Assembly (NCBI GenBank): GCA_910579305.1 | Contig: CAJTTA010000014.1 | Coordinates: forward strand, 1-42,521 | Origin: an uncultured Muribaculaceae bacterium | GTDB taxonomy: Bacteria > Bacteroidota > Bacteroidia > Bacteroidales > Muribaculaceae | Direction: 5' to 3' | DNA: 42,521 nt | Part shown: in pieces, positions 26,407-33,633 of the stretch | How positions within the stretch are numbered: position 1 is the first letter of the stretch | How the letters are laid out: each line of letters begins with the position of its first letter | Made by a program: the position numbers and the translations under genes | The notes under the pieces: generated by a model | What the model was told of the DNA's origin: nothing | The model's input: the letters and a program-made list of their open reading frames with translations, nothing else | The model's database searches: none

Positions 26407-28020
26407 ATGTTTATCTCGGCATCATGTAAACGATTTGCACTCTATGTCCTGTCTCTCATCGCCTTCATAGAAATTCCGATGGGTGTTTCGGCTAATACGG
26501 TGCAAATAGGTGATCTGTATTATGATCTCAACCTTATGGATCACACCGCTTCTGTCGCGCCCGGTGCAAAGGCCGCTGACCTAAGTGAAAACCTTATTAT
26601 TCCCTCAAGCGTAGAGCAAGATAACGAATTTTATGAAGTGACCTCGATTGAAGCTGCTGCCTTCAAAGGGATTACTAAATTCTCATATCTTGAGATACCA
26701 TCTTCTGTAACACTCATCGAGCGAGAGGCCTTTTCAGAATGCCTGAAACTCAAGAAAGTTAAGTTTGCCGATTCAGAAGAGCCTCTTCGTGTCAACCCTT
26801 CCTTTTTGCAGGCAACTTCTACTGTCCAAGAAGTATATTTAGGCAGATATATTGTGTCAGCTACAAGTGGCTATGTCTTCCCGTTTTCCGATTCCGACCT
26901 TGTCAGCCTTGAGATTTCTCCAATTATTAAAAAGATTCCTGCGAGACTCTTTCAGGGATGTAAGCAAATTGAAATCGTAAGAATTCCCGAAGGTATAGAG
27001 GCGTTGGAAGCGTATTGTTTTGCAAGTTGCAGCGCTCTGAAAGAGGTATATTTGCCATCTACATTAATTAATGTGGAAGAAGAGGCATTCTCTAATTGCA
27101 CTCTTATAGATAATGTGTATGTAGCAGCTATTGTGCCTCCAGAGATTGATCAATATGGTTTCTATGACGCTTTGTATAATAAAAATATAACGCATACTCT
27201 CCATGTGCTTCCTGAGGCCAAAGCAGCGTATGAATCACATACGGTGTGGAAGCAATTTACCGTGGTAGGAGATATGCAGGGAGCGAGCAAAGAGAGCGTG
27301 ATTCTTACGGCAGAGGGAAATGGGACGCTTGCTATCGGTGAGAGTGCGGTGCACAATGCAACTCAAGAAATGGAAGTTTCCGTAAGCGGAGGAGAAGTAG
27401 AAGTAATTGCTGTTCCGGATCATGGGTATGAGTTTAAATCTCTTACAGCCACCCTTGCTGACGGCTCGGCTGTGTATTACACGTTCCGCCATGAGGGCGG
27501 CGATATTATTGCCAATGTTCCCTTCACTAATGGCATGAAACTATCTGCAAGCTTCGCTCAACCTGAATTGCATACTCTTACAGTGAGCAGCGGTGACGGC
27601 AGCAAATATAATCTCAAGGTTGCGGCTGGCAAAGCCTATAGTTTTGATTACACGGCGCCACACGGTTATGTGGTGAATTCCGTGACTTTTGCAGAAGAGC
27701 CACTCCAAGTGTCAGGTCTCTCGACACAGGCAGTAAATATCCAGACTCCTCTACTTCACTCTGATGGAGTGCTGAGTATCGCGATCGCAGCACTCGTTAC
27801 AGATGTGCCAGTGCTGAATGTCAATGTGCCCTCAGTTATTGTGAATGATGATGCCATTCTTCTGACTGGTCTGAAGTATGGCGAGGCTGTCTCTGTGTGT
27901 ACCATGTCAGGACTTTCTCGCTCCTATAACGCGACTGGCAGCACGCTTGCGATCCCTGTCATAGAAGAGGGCGTATATGTGATCGTTACCTCTTGCGGTA
28001 CATTGAAGGTGCGTATTTAA
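26407..28020 (+). CDS. Secreted BspA-type leucine-rich-repeat protein with sorting-like tail
   Basis: A 537-residue exported protein. The N-terminus has a hydrophobic signal segment (FALYVLSLIAFIEIPMGVSA). Roughly 85-265 hold LRR_5/BspA-type repeats such as ITSIEAAAFKGITKFSYLEIPSSVT (in part), ARLFQGCKQIEIVRIPEGIEAL and AYCFASCSALKEVYLPSTL. A beta-rich region follows (about 290-470) with repeats like VIAVPDHGYEFKSLTATL. The last ~60 residues (VSVCTMSGLSRSY ... EEGVYVIVTSCGTLKVRI) resemble C-terminal sorting or cell-attachment domains of Bacteroidetes. BspA proteins often bind host or community surfaces, and that role here is inference. The ATG at 26407 was chosen because the promoter lies just upstream. 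Confidence 0.75.
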   Translation: MFISASCKRFALYVLSLIAFIEIPMGVSANTVQIGDLYYDLNLMDHTASVAPGAKAADLSENLIIPSSVEQDNEFYEVTSIEAAAFKGITKFSYLEIPSSVTLIEREAFSECLKLKKVKFADSEEPLRVNPSFLQATSTVQEVYLGRYIVSATSGYVFPFSDSDLVSLEISPIIKKIPARLFQGCKQIEIVRIPEGIEALEAYCFASCSALKEVYLPSTLINVEEEAFSNCTLIDNVYVAAIVPPEIDQYGFYDALYNKNITHTLHVLPEAKAAYESHTVWKQFTVVGDMQGASKESVILTAEGNGTLAIGESAVHNATQEMEVSVSGGEVEVIAVPDHGYEFKSLTATLADGSAVYYTFRHEGGDIIANVPFTNGMKLSASFAQPELHTLTVSSGDGSKYNLKVAAGKAYSFDYTAPHGYVVNSVTFAEEPLQVSGLSTQAVNIQTPLLHSDGVLSIAIAALVTDVPVLNVNVPSVIVNDDAILLTGLKYGEAVSVCTMSGLSRSYNATGSTLAIPVIEEGVYVIVTSCGTLKVRI

Positions 28021-28101
28021 CGGAGAGGCTGTGTCTCCTAAGTTCTGCGGAAGATCAGGCCTCATACGTTTAAACAGCATTAGAGAGTTAATGTATATGT
28101 C

Positions 28102-28141
28102 ATTCGGCCCGGCGGAAGTCAAAGCTTCTGTCGGGCCGGAT
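28102..28141. terminator. Bidirectional terminator-like hairpin between convergent genes
   Basis: Bases 28105-28118 pair with 28125-28138 over 14 positions, two of them G-T wobbles, around a 6-base loop. The outer arms are CGGCCCG and CGGGCCG, and three further pairs extend the base. It lies between the ends of the LRR gene (+) and the HdeD-like gene (-). T-runs are weak on both strands. Confidence 0.6.
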
Positions 28142-28164
28142 ATTATAGGGGAATACGCCATTTA

Positions 28165-28722
28165 CTACTTGAAGGATGATCGGATGCGGAATGCAAGGCT
28201 GATTCTGAATATGCCGAAGAAGATAAACGAGAGGCCGAGCCACAGCCACACTACCTCGGCACCTGCAATAGGGGAGGAGAGGAATGTGACGCCTACCCAT
28301 ATCGTGGCCACAAGCAAGAGAACCGACCATATGATCCACCACACTGAGGCTGATGACATGGCGATGGACTCGCATAATGAATTGATGGCGGCGATGATGA
28401 TAAAGACGCCGATTACGAATACAAATGTGCTCACGACTGCTATCTCGGGTAGAGCGAGCAACCAGCCTCCGGCGAATATTTCAAGTATGGCCAGCGCGAG
28501 GCTCCATCCCCATCCTGGAGTGTGTCGAGATGAAGAAATGGCATAGCATACGTTGATCGCGCCTCCGAGCAGTAATCCGAAAGCGAATACGTAGGCGAGC
28601 GTGATCATTGCGGGTGCCGGCGCTGCGAAAGTCCATATGCCGAGGCCCAGGCAAATCAGACCTGTCATAAGTGGCATCCACCAATATTTGGCCAAGCCGG
28701 GATCAAGTTCAATTCTTTTCAT
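28165..28722 (-). CDS. HdeD-like (DUF308) integral membrane protein
   Basis: A 185-residue inner-membrane protein with about six hydrophobic helices in pairs (WWMPLMTGLICLGLGIWTFAAP, MITLAYVFAFGLLLGGAINVCYAI, and so on). This is the arrangement of the HdeD/DUF308 family, known in E. coli for acid resistance. The role here is unknown. The ATG at 28722 (MKRIELDPGL) is preferred. The frame extends ten codons upstream without a better start. The gene stands alone, with a repeat-derived element upstream. Confidence 0.75.
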   Translation of the reverse strand: MKRIELDPGLAKYWWMPLMTGLICLGLGIWTFAAPAPAMITLAYVFAFGLLLGGAINVCYAISSSRHTPGWGWSLALAILEIFAGGWLLALPEIAVVSTFVFVIGVFIIIAAINSLCESIAMSSASVWWIIWSVLLLVATIWVGVTFLSSPIAGAEVVWLWLGLSFIFFGIFRISLAFRIRSSFK

Positions 28723-28745
28723 AGTATATAGTATTAAGAAAATAT

Positions 28746-28886
28746 TTTGCAATTAAGAAATGGTGATTCCTTTTCATCCGGAATAGAGAATCTGCCAGGA
28801 TTGGCAGATTCTTGATTTTACCCCCCTCTCGCCGCATATGCACCGCCGAGGAGAAATCATTTAAATTCAGGCACTTTACAGGAAAT
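28746..28886. mobile_element. MITE-like intergenic element, copy 2
   Basis: The left end near 28747-28770 resembles 101-124 (both contain TTGCA, TTAAGAAA and TGGT in order, with single-base indels). The right end 28854-28886 matches 278-310 at about 29 of 33 positions. Between them lies a different hairpin: GAATCTGCCA at 28788-28797 and TGGCAGATTC at 28802-28811, a perfect 10-pair stem with loop GGAT. Shared ends with differing centres suggest two members of one small non-coding family (inference). Confidence 0.4.
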
Positions 28887-28914
28887 CCTCTGACTTTGTA
28901 ACAATCAGAGGATT
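28884..28914 (-). terminator. Terminator-like hairpin after the MBL-fold hydrolase gene
   Basis: AATCCTCTGA at 28884-28893 and TCAGAGGATT at 28905-28914 form a perfect 10-pair stem with an 11-base loop, about 32 bases past the stop of the minus-strand hydrolase gene. The following bases on that strand have only a short T run. Confidence 0.5.
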
Positions 28915-28946
28915 AAAAGAGTTCGGAGGGAAGGAAGATACAACCT

Positions 28947-29588
28947 TTACATGATGAAAGGATTGTCGCTCATCTCGGCTGCTATGGTGGTTGCAGGCCC
29001 GTGTCCGGGATAGACCACCGTGGCAGGGGGGAGTGTCAGCAGATTGGTGCGTATGGCTTTGATCAGCTGCGGCCCTGATCCTCCGGGAAGGTCAGTACGG
29101 CCTATGGAGCCTGCAAAAAGAGCATCACCTGTAATGACAAATCCATCAATTGCATCATAGAGAGCGATTGATCCCGGGCTGTGTCCGGGTACATGTAGAA
29201 CTTTTAGCTCGCCTTCTCCAATTTTTATTATATCACCGGCATCAATATATGTGTCAATGGATATTTCTTTAGGAGAGATCGGCAGGCCAAACATTTGAGC
29301 CTGAGCTTTCACTCGGCTTCCTAATATCTCATCATCTTTATGAGCTTTCAGGCGCAAGTCATATTTCCCGGAAGTGAATGCATTGCCCATTACATGGTCT
29401 ATGTGCATATGTGTGTTTATCAGATGCTCCGGCTTGAGATTGTTGTCTTGGATTACTTTGGCAAATGCCTGTTCTTCACGAGAATTCATCATTCCCGGGT
29501 CTATTATGGCGCAGATATGCGTGTGCGGATCATACACTATATAGGTATTTACCGCAAAGTTGTTGAATTGTAGAGTGATAACTTGCAT
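28947..29588 (-). CDS. MBL-fold metallo-hydrolase, glyoxalase II-like
   Basis: A 213-residue metallo-beta-lactamase-fold enzyme. The metal motif H60-M-H62-I-D64-H65 lies in NTHMHIDHVMGN. Further ligands fall in VLHVPGHSPGS, ITGDALFAGSIGRTDLPGG and VYPGHGPATT. The GRTDLPGG segment and size fit the short glyoxalase II/YcbL-type hydrolases that cleave thioesters. The exact substrate is unknown. It is the last gene of a minus-strand run (cdsA, rsmG, this gene), starting 20 bases after rsmG. Confidence 0.85.
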   Translation of the reverse strand: MQVITLQFNNFAVNTYIVYDPHTHICAIIDPGMMNSREEQAFAKVIQDNNLKPEHLINTHMHIDHVMGNAFTSGKYDLRLKAHKDDEILGSRVKAQAQMFGLPISPKEISIDTYIDAGDIIKIGEGELKVLHVPGHSPGSIALYDAIDGFVITGDALFAGSIGRTDLPGGSGPQLIKAIRTNLLTLPPATVVYPGHGPATTIAAEMSDNPFIM

Positions 29589-29608
29589 ATTCCTGATTTT
29601 ACTGTGAA

Positions 29609-30238
29609 TTATAAAGGAGTATATGTGAGGAGTTTTGTTGCAAAGAACGGAATGTCAGGAAACCATGTGTGTAGTTCCTGCAATAAAGTCTTGTCTTTGT
29701 AACGCGCAAGTTCCTCCGTTAGTTCTCCACCCTTCAGTGTGATCAAGCCATTGGGGTAAGCGTTGGTATTGGTATGGGAGATGTGAGGGCGTGATATTTT
29801 AACAAGTTCGGGAAGATTCATTACAGCGCGACTCACCACGAAGTCGTAAGCATTTCTTTGGCATTCACTGGAATCTCCATGCTGACATGTTACGTTATCA
29901 AGGCAACAGGCCTCAGCAATTTCAGTTGCCACACGTATTTTTTTACCCACTCTATCCACCAAGTGAAACTTACATTCAGGAAACATTACTGCGAGAGGCA
30001 ATCCCGGCAGGCCACCTCCGCATCCGAGGTCAAGTATCTTTGTGCCGGGAGTGAATTGAATGAACTTTGCTATGGATAAAGAGTGAAGCAGATGATTTAT
30101 TTCCAGATTGTCGATGTCCTTACGTGAGATTACATTTATGCGCGCATTCCATTCGGGATACATCTGCATCATAGTCTGCAGTTGATTGCGCTGGCAGTCA
30201 GTAAGGTCAGGGAAATATTTGAGAGTTGTATCGATCAT
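29609..30238 (-). CDS. rsmG: 16S rRNA (guanine-527-N7)-methyltransferase RsmG
   Basis: Methylates G527 of 16S rRNA using S-adenosylmethionine. The 209-residue protein has the family's binding motif DLGCGGGLPG at 70-79, then HLVDRVGKKIRVATEI and FVVSRAVMNLPELV. The N-terminus carries NARINVISRKDIDNLEINHLLHSL, typical of RsmG/GidB. It starts 7 bases after the cdsA stop, so it is part of the same minus-strand operon. Confidence 0.93.
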   Translation of the reverse strand: MIDTTLKYFPDLTDCQRNQLQTMMQMYPEWNARINVISRKDIDNLEINHLLHSLSIAKFIQFTPGTKILDLGCGGGLPGLPLAVMFPECKFHLVDRVGKKIRVATEIAEACCLDNVTCQHGDSSECQRNAYDFVVSRAVMNLPELVKISRPHISHTNTNAYPNGLITLKGGELTEELARYKDKTLLQELHTWFPDIPFFATKLLTYTPL

Positions 30239-30245
30239 TTTGCGT

Positions 30246-31106
30246 TTATAGTAAGAGACAGAATATAATCATCAGAGCGGCAGCCGGCATTACAAACAGC
30301 ATGGAATCGATGCGGTCAAGAATACCGCCATGTCCCGGTATGAGCTTTCCGCTGTCTTTAGCTCCCGCGTTTCTCTTAAGCATCGATTCAAAAAGATCTC
30401 CCCATGTGGCGAACGCCACTACTATAACAGGCAGTACATACACTATCTCATATGGACCAATGCCGAAATAGGGGAGCGGGCCAAGCAAGTGCATGGTGAG
30501 TCCTGTGTAGCCGAGGATAAGACTGGTCAGCATCACCACCAGCATACCTCCGGCAAATCCTTCCCATGACTTCTTGGGAGATAGCCGTGGAAACATTTTG
30601 TGCTTCCCTAACAATGAGCCGGCAATGAAGGCGCCTGTGTCGTTGAGCCATATGAATGCGAATATCAGGATGACAAGATGTGTGGAGTAAAGGGATAAGG
30701 CCTGAGCTGCCAGTATGCCTGCTCCAATATATGTTATGCCGAGTATAGAGGCAGCAGTGTCGCTGCTTGCTCCGGGTCGCTTGTCATATAAAGCTGCGAG
30801 CATGCGTGTGAGTATGTAGAACACGAAGAACACTATGGCAGACAGCAGAAGCAACGTAGTGTCGCTTAGATGCATCAGTTTCCACAGAGGCAGGGATGTT
30901 ATGCAAAGTATTCCGAATACATCTATGCCGAATGTAAAACTGTTGATTGGAGATCCATGAGCCATGAGTTTCTTCAATTCTGCGATGGAGAGTACGCCGA
31001 ATGTCATGCACAGCACACAGAAGAAGGAGGGGCCTGCAAGCAGGGATAAAATAATAAGGCCTACGTATAATATGCCGGAAACGGATCGTAGTATGAGATT
31101 TTTCAA
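30246..31106 (-). CDS. cdsA: Phosphatidate cytidylyltransferase
   Basis: Makes CDP-diacylglycerol from CTP and phosphatidate, the branch point of phospholipid synthesis, at the inner membrane. The 286-residue protein has about seven to eight helices and the full C-terminal signature SMLKRNAGAKDSGKLIPGHGGILDRID (read in parts, about 243-270). Upstream, SPKKSWEGFAGG is also conserved. The only start giving a full-length protein is a TTG at 31106, since no in-frame ATG exists before the fourth helix-like segment. A 169-base gap separates it from the LpxA-like gene upstream. Confidence 0.9.
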   Translation of the reverse strand: MKNLILRSVSGILYVGLIILSLLAGPSFFCVLCMTFGVLSIAELKKLMAHGSPINSFTFGIDVFGILCITSLPLWKLMHLSDTTLLLLSAIVFFVFYILTRMLAALYDKRPGASSDTAASILGITYIGAGILAAQALSLYSTHLVILIFAFIWLNDTGAFIAGSLLGKHKMFPRLSPKKSWEGFAGGMLVVMLTSLILGYTGLTMHLLGPLPYFGIGPYEIVYVLPVIVVAFATWGDLFESMLKRNAGAKDSGKLIPGHGGILDRIDSMLFVMPAAALMIIFCLLL

Positions 31107-31275
31107 AACAAGGATTTTTATTCGATGAGGACGGGGGTAAACAATCGCTGCTGTTTGTGCCCATCCATAATGGATTCTAAAATATGCGAGACGCGCCCCG
31201 ATGCAGAGTGCGCGTAGGCACAGTCAGATCGAGGGCACGTCTATCAGTAGCAGGGTGATCGGAGGAGGGTATGTA

Positions 31276-32070
31276 TCAATCAAGGAGATCAGTGTTGAGA
31301 GCGGCAATTTTCATGCCGTGATCACGTATGAATGTGAGGATGGCCTCACGCTCGGGGCCAGGTGTAACATCTTCCTGTATGCGTCGCATGGCATTGAAAA
31401 GACTTGTGCCGCACTGATATATGTGCCGGTAGCATTTCGCAATGTCATCAATGCGGTCTTCACTCATTTTTCCTTTACGGAGAATGAATGCATTTACTCC
31501 GTAATAAGAAATCGGGTTATGTGCCATGATGGAGTAGGGCGGCACATTATTGTTGACGCGGCATCCCCCTTTCACCAGCACCCATTTGCCTATCTGGCAG
31601 CGCTCATGCACAATAGCTCCGGAAGACAGGATGGAATAGTCGTCAACCTTGCAGTCTCCAGCTATCTTGGCTCCATTGCCTATTACGCAATATTGCCCTA
31701 CAGATGAGTCGTGGCCTATGTGTGACTGCGCCATGATATAGGAGTTGTCGCCTATCACTGTGGATGCGCCGGTGTGTATAGAGCGATTGATGATAACGTG
31801 CTGATAGATGTGCACGTTATCGCCTACTTCACAGCGGCCTCTTTCCCCACGCCATCGGAAATCCTGGGGATCGGCACCCACTACGCATCCATCATAGAGC
31901 TTGGTGTTTTTGCCTATTTTGGTGCCACCTATCACGGAGGCGTGAGACATGATAATGCAGCCGGAACCTATTTCTACGTCTGCATCAATGAATACAAAAG
32001 GATCTATCTGCACATCGTCGGCAATCTTGGCCTGAGGGTGTACAAATGCAAGTGGGCTGATCTTAGACAT
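31276..32070 (-). CDS. LpxA-family acyl-ACP:UDP-GlcNAc acyltransferase, possible paralogue
   Basis: A 264-residue left-handed beta-helix protein built of hexapeptide repeats, close in length and layout to LpxA, which starts lipid A synthesis. Opening SPLAFVHPQAKI, then SHIGHDSSVG with H117 and H120 (E. coli H122 and catalytic H125), and VPPYSIMAHNP all fit. The residue matching E. coli H144 is D139 (AGDCKVDDY), while H155 matches H160. The segment after it (VHERCQIGKW) also differs from usual LpxA. It stands alone, without lpxD, lpxC/fabZ or lpxB. It may be a divergent LpxA or a related sugar acyltransferase. Confidence 0.7.
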   Translation of the reverse strand: MSKISPLAFVHPQAKIADDVQIDPFVFIDADVEIGSGCIIMSHASVIGGTKIGKNTKLYDGCVVGADPQDFRWRGERGRCEVGDNVHIYQHVIINRSIHTGASTVIGDNSYIMAQSHIGHDSSVGQYCVIGNGAKIAGDCKVDDYSILSSGAIVHERCQIGKWVLVKGGCRVNNNVPPYSIMAHNPISYYGVNAFILRKGKMSEDRIDDIAKCYRHIYQCGTSLFNAMRRIQEDVTPGPEREAILTFIRDHGMKIAALNTDLLD

Positions 32071-32193
32071 AAGGAAATGGATTTATGAGTTATTCAAGGA
32101 TATGCCTTTATAGAATTAACAAATTTTTAGCATATTTTGTTCTTCTGTGCTTAATTTGTGAGCAAGGAAGGCATGGTCTCGAGTTATTGTTAA

Positions 32194-32243
32194 CACCATC
32201 CGCGCAGGCTTATTTGTAAGAGGAGAGGCCTGTGCGGATGGTG
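32194..32243 (-). terminator. Terminator of the RND efflux operon
   Basis: Bases 32194-32209 (CACCATCCGCGCAGGC) pair with 32228-32243 (GCCTGTGCGGATGGTG) over 16 positions with one wobble, around an 18-base loop. On the minus strand it lies 10 bases after the TolC-like gene and is followed by TTAACAATAA. Confidence 0.7.
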
Positions 32244-32253
32244 ATAAGAGTGA

Positions 32254-33627
32254 TTAACGTCCTCCTCCAAGGCTCTGGTAGAGGTTCACAAGAGCAGCCA
32301 CTCGCGAGTGCCAGCAATTGATCTCGCTGAGTTGAGCCTGCAGAAGTCCCTGTTGTGCAGTGAGTACTTCAAGATAAGTGCTTTGACCAAGGGAGAGCAA
32401 TTGGTTTGTGTAGTCAACAGATTTCTCAAGCTGATCAATCTGTTGAGCGAGCAATTCCTGCTTCTGCTTATTGGCAGAATAATCGTGCATAGCATCGCTC
32501 ACTTCCGCAGCTGCATTCAGCACGGCATACTCAAAGTTGTTGAGAGCCTGCTGTTGCTGTGCCTTAGCAGCTTTGAGGTTGGCAATATTCTGTCCTCGTG
32601 AGAAAATGGGCGCAACCAGAGAACCTGCAAGCTGAATGAACCATTTTCCAGGATTTACAATCATTGAGCCTATGGCATTGGTGAAGCCTCCCTGTGCTGA
32701 AATAGTGAGAGAAGGGTAGAAGGCTGCCCTGGCAGAATTTGTGGCATAATATGCTATTGCAAAGCTGCGTTCAGCAGCGGCAACGTCCGGGCGCACAGCA
32801 AGATAAGAGAAAGGTACTCCTTCATTGAGCTCGGCGGGCACGGCAAAAGACATGTCGGCCGTAGTCTCATAATGCCTGGGAAACTCATTCAGCAGAAGGC
32901 TGAGAGTATTCTCTGTGGAGCGTATTGCGCTCTCAAGATCGGGAATAGAGCCGAGTATGGCGTAGTAATTGGCGCGAGTCTGCACTACTGCGGCTTCGTT
33001 CACTCGTCCGGCTTCCTTCATGAGTTCCATGGACGCTACCTGTTCCTTCCATATCACAGCAGTCTTATTGGTTACCTCAAGCTGCATATTCAGGGATGCC
33101 AGTGCGTAATAAGTGTTGGCCACTGCCCCTATGATCTGGGAGTGTACGGCACTTTCGTAGGATCGGGCTTGCTCCAGAGTCATCTGCGCGCCACGCTTGC
33201 GGTTGAGAATTTTGCCGAATACATCGATTTCCCATGAGGCCGCCAGAGGGAGAGTATAGCTCCAGTTCATGTGAGAACCACCATAGGATGCAGAACCTCC
33301 ATTGGGAGAAAAGGCCAGCGAAGGCAAGTAGCTTAATTTTGCACCCTGGAGCTGCGCCTGGGCTATCTCTACATTCAGGCGAGCATTGTTCAAATCCTTG
33401 TTGCGCACAAGGGCCGTGTCGATATAGGAGCGGAGAAGCGGATCGGTAAAGACTGCCTTCCATCCAAGATTTCCCAGTGCAGCAGAGTCCACCTGCTGAT
33501 CTTGGGCCTTGGTGAGTTCCTGTATTATCGGACTGTCGGTGGGGCGTTCATATTTCTTGTATATGTGGCAACTCGTGAGCGGAAGCACAACGAGGGCCAT
33601 GAGCGCCAGTTTATATAACGTCTTCAT
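32254..33627 (-). CDS. TolC/OprM-type outer-membrane efflux lipoprotein
   Basis: The outer-membrane exit duct of a tripartite pump, 457 residues. A lipoprotein signal ends at C20 (VVLPLTSC). Two related helical halves follow, with NAR/LNVEIAQAQLQGAKLSYLPSLA and RPDVAAAERSFAIAYYATNSARAAFYPSL, the classic NodT/OprM segments. It begins 6 bases after the RND pump gene and ends the operon. Substrates cannot be read from the sequence. Confidence 0.9.
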   Translation of the reverse strand: MKTLYKLALMALVVLPLTSCHIYKKYERPTDSPIIQELTKAQDQQVDSAALGNLGWKAVFTDPLLRSYIDTALVRNKDLNNARLNVEIAQAQLQGAKLSYLPSLAFSPNGGSASYGGSHMNWSYTLPLAASWEIDVFGKILNRKRGAQMTLEQARSYESAVHSQIIGAVANTYYALASLNMQLEVTNKTAVIWKEQVASMELMKEAGRVNEAAVVQTRANYYAILGSIPDLESAIRSTENTLSLLLNEFPRHYETTADMSFAVPAELNEGVPFSYLAVRPDVAAAERSFAIAYYATNSARAAFYPSLTISAQGGFTNAIGSMIVNPGKWFIQLAGSLVAPIFSRGQNIANLKAAKAQQQQALNNFEYAVLNAAAEVSDAMHDYSANKQKQELLAQQIDQLEKSVDYTNQLLSLGQSTYLEVLTAQQGLLQAQLSEINCWHSRVAALVNLYQSLGGGR

Positions 33628-33633
33628 AATTTA

